DNA from: an uncultured Eubacteriales bacterium
GTDB taxonomy: Bacteria; Bacillota; Clostridia; Oscillospirales; Oscillospiraceae
Direction of reading: 5' to 3'
NCBI GenBank assembly: GCA_900545925.1
Contig: URAZ01000064.1
Span: forward strand, 1 to 13,187
Length of the DNA: 13,187 nt
Under the pieces are notes generated by a model. The model did no database searches and had not been told where the DNA came from. It saw only the letters and a program-made list of their open reading frames with translations. Of the stretch, positions 11,994 to 13,187 are shown in pieces (position 1 is the first letter of the stretch; every line of letters starts with the position of its first letter). Position numbers and translations under genes: made by a program.

Positions 11994-13130
11994 GTGTCAA
12001 GAAAAGGATTGAACATTTATAAAAGGAAGGATGGCCGCTGGGAAGCACGCTACATAAAGTCGCGAAATGCGCTGGGAAAGCCCAAATATGGTTATCTGTA
12101 TGCTTCCTCCTACCGCGAAGTGCGATGTGATCTACAGCACACGCTCCAGCTCCAAGGTAAGCTATCCGGAAGCGAGGAAAGAACCAGAAACAGTACATTT
12201 GAACTTGTTTCCATGGAGTGGCTTGACGCCTTTTCCATTAACTTCAAGGAATCCACCTACATTCGTTATCGGACGCTAATCGAATGCTATCTCATGCCAT
12301 CATTCCAGACAGTAAAAATCGAGAAGATCACAAAAGAAATGGTAAGGAAGCTTTGCAAACACCTTGAACTGCACGGAAAAAAGGATAAAACCGGTCTTTC
12401 TCCCAAGACAATCTCGGATGTGCTCTCTGTTCTGCGTCGCATTCTGAATTATGCAGGAACACTCGGTATATTCGTAGATTCGAAGGTTCTTGATATCAGG
12501 GTCAAGCAGACGCAAAAGTCGTTGCCCATTTTAAGCCTCCCAGAGCAGATGATTTTGCAGCAATATCTAGAGGAACATCCCGATGCTCTGAATCTGGGGA
12601 TTCTTCTTTGTCTACTGACAGGAATACGTATCGGGGAGCTGTGTGCGTTGACGTGGGAAAAGATCTCGATTTCGGAAAGGAATATCTATATCTGTCAGAC
12701 AATGCAACGTATCCAGAATCGGGTACCTGGGAGCAAAAAAACACATATCGAGATTGCATCTCCCAAAAGCAGCTCCGCTAATCGGAATATCCCAATCTCA
12801 AATTTGCTGTTCGGTTTTCTGGAGCGCCATTCCCTGAGTCACACCGGATTCGTTTTGAGCGGTTTTCCTTCGAAGTTTATCGAACCGCGGTGCATTCAGC
12901 GAAGATTTCACAAGATTTTGGATGCCTGTGGATTGGAAAAAAGGAATTTTCATGTTTTAAGGCACACTTTTGCCACACGCTGTGTGGAAGCAAAAATCGA
13001 CATCAAAACTCTGAGTGAGATTTTAGGACACTCATCTGTTACCATCACAATGAATCGATATGTTCATCCTTCGTTGGAGCTGAAGCGGGAAACGATGGAA
13101 CAGCTGGCAGATTTTATTTCCGTCAAATAA
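11994..13130 (+). CDS. Tyrosine recombinase / phage-type integrase with N-terminal arm-binding domain, 378 aa
   Basis: A site-specific DNA recombinase of the phage-integrase family. Residues about 1-48 (KGLNIYKRKDGRWEARYIK and the following strands) resemble the AP2-like arm-type DNA-binding domain of Tn916-like integrases. About 66-160 is the helical core-binding SAM-like domain, and about 180-370 is the catalytic domain. The full catalytic set is present: Arg212 (TGIRIGEL), Lys258 (PKSSSANRNIPI), His320 and Arg323 (HVLRHTFATR), His346 (LGHSS) and nucleophile Tyr356 (NRYVH), so the enzyme should be active. The start is GTG 11994 with AGGAAGG 5 nt upstream. The stop codon lies inside the second 20-bp direct repeat. 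It diverges from the kinase operon and no excisionase or other mobile genes are visible. It may mobilise the whole region, be a remnant of an element extending right, or act locally as an inverting or excising enzyme. Confidence 0.95.
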   Translation: MSRKGLNIYKRKDGRWEARYIKSRNALGKPKYGYLYASSYREVRCDLQHTLQLQGKLSGSEERTRNSTFELVSMEWLDAFSINFKESTYIRYRTLIECYLMPSFQTVKIEKITKEMVRKLCKHLELHGKKDKTGLSPKTISDVLSVLRRILNYAGTLGIFVDSKVLDIRVKQTQKSLPILSLPEQMILQQYLEEHPDALNLGILLCLLTGIRIGELCALTWEKISISERNIYICQTMQRIQNRVPGSKKTHIEIASPKSSSANRNIPISNLLFGFLERHSLSHTGFVLSGFPSKFIEPRCIQRRFHKILDACGLEKRNFHVLRHTFATRCVEAKIDIKTLSEILGHSSVTITMNRYVHPSLELKRETMEQLADFISVK

Positions 13131-13138
13131 GCCGTCAA
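13119..13138 (+). repeat. 20-bp direct repeat, copy 2, across the recombinase stop codon
   Basis: Identical in all 20 bases and in the same orientation as 11958-11977. The sequence encodes the last residues (Ser-Val-Lys-stop) and continues 8 bases past the stop. Flanking bases differ, so the repeat is exactly bounded. Confidence 0.7.
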
Positions 13139-13179
13139 TCCGAATTGCCAAACGAATTACCGTTGTTTTTTTGCCATTA

Positions 13180-13187
13180 TCGCAGAG
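13180..13187 (+). repeat. Truncated copy of the inverted-repeat arm at the window edge
   Basis: The last eight bases, TCGCAGAG, equal 11800-11807, the left arm of the 29-bp inverted repeat. Over 11 bases (13177-13187) 9 match the arm. The rest would lie beyond the window, so whether a second full site exists cannot be seen. Confidence 0.3.

Noticed and set aside
13131..13179. Terminator of the recombinase gene
   Set aside because: There is a run of seven T (13166-13172), but no convincing stem before it.
1..13187. CRISPR arrays, tRNA or rRNA genes
   Set aside because: No regularly spaced repeat series and no tRNA or rRNA-like sequence were noticed on either strand.

Overview
The window looks like chromosomal or integrated DNA of a Gram-positive anaerobe of the Clostridia, perhaps an Oscillospiraceae/Ruminococcaceae-type gut bacterium. 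The reasons are purine-rich Shine-Dalgarno sites (AGGAG, GAGGAGG) before most genes, a lipobox lipoprotein, DUF975 and DUF4234 membrane proteins, zinc-ribbon kinases, and a double-glycine peptide of a kind common in that class. The placement comes from protein style, not from a marker gene.

Layout, from right to left. A tyrosine recombinase gene (11994-13130, + strand) is flanked by two perfect copies of a 20-bp direct repeat. A roughly 330-bp AT-rich divergent intergenic region, with a perfect 12-bp-arm inverted repeat, separates it from a leftward block (11662 to 1233) of ten tightly packed genes. In transcription order these are: zinc-ribbon FHA protein; DUF975-like membrane protein with C-terminal FHA; DUF4234-like membrane protein with C-terminal FHA; TPR-like lipoprotein; transmembrane Ser/Thr kinase with extracellular TPR-like repeats; a 45-residue membrane peptide; PP2C phosphatase; four-helix membrane protein with C-terminal FHA; zinc-ribbon/kinase/FHA fusion; second PP2C. 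Gaps are 10-35 nt or the genes overlap, so this is almost certainly one operon. After it come, on the same strand, a double-glycine-leader peptide gene (833-1156) and the start of a membrane-anchored protein with thermolysin-type FTP and PepSY propeptide domains (1-729, running off the left edge).

How it may work (inference): two kinases write and two PP2Cs erase phosphothreonine, and five FHA domains, three of them on membrane proteins, read it. The lipoprotein and the TPR-like ectodomain of the transmembrane kinase could sense something outside the cell. Short Thr-hydrophobic-Pro motifs recur in the cytosolic linkers of four of the proteins and are candidate phosphorylation/FHA docking sites. 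No secretion ATPase (EssC-like), type VI component, or other familiar output machine is in the window, so what the circuit controls is unknown. The peptide gene and the FTP protein are the nearest candidate outputs. The left end and the recombinase region are visibly more AT-rich than the kinase operon, which suggests modules of different origin.
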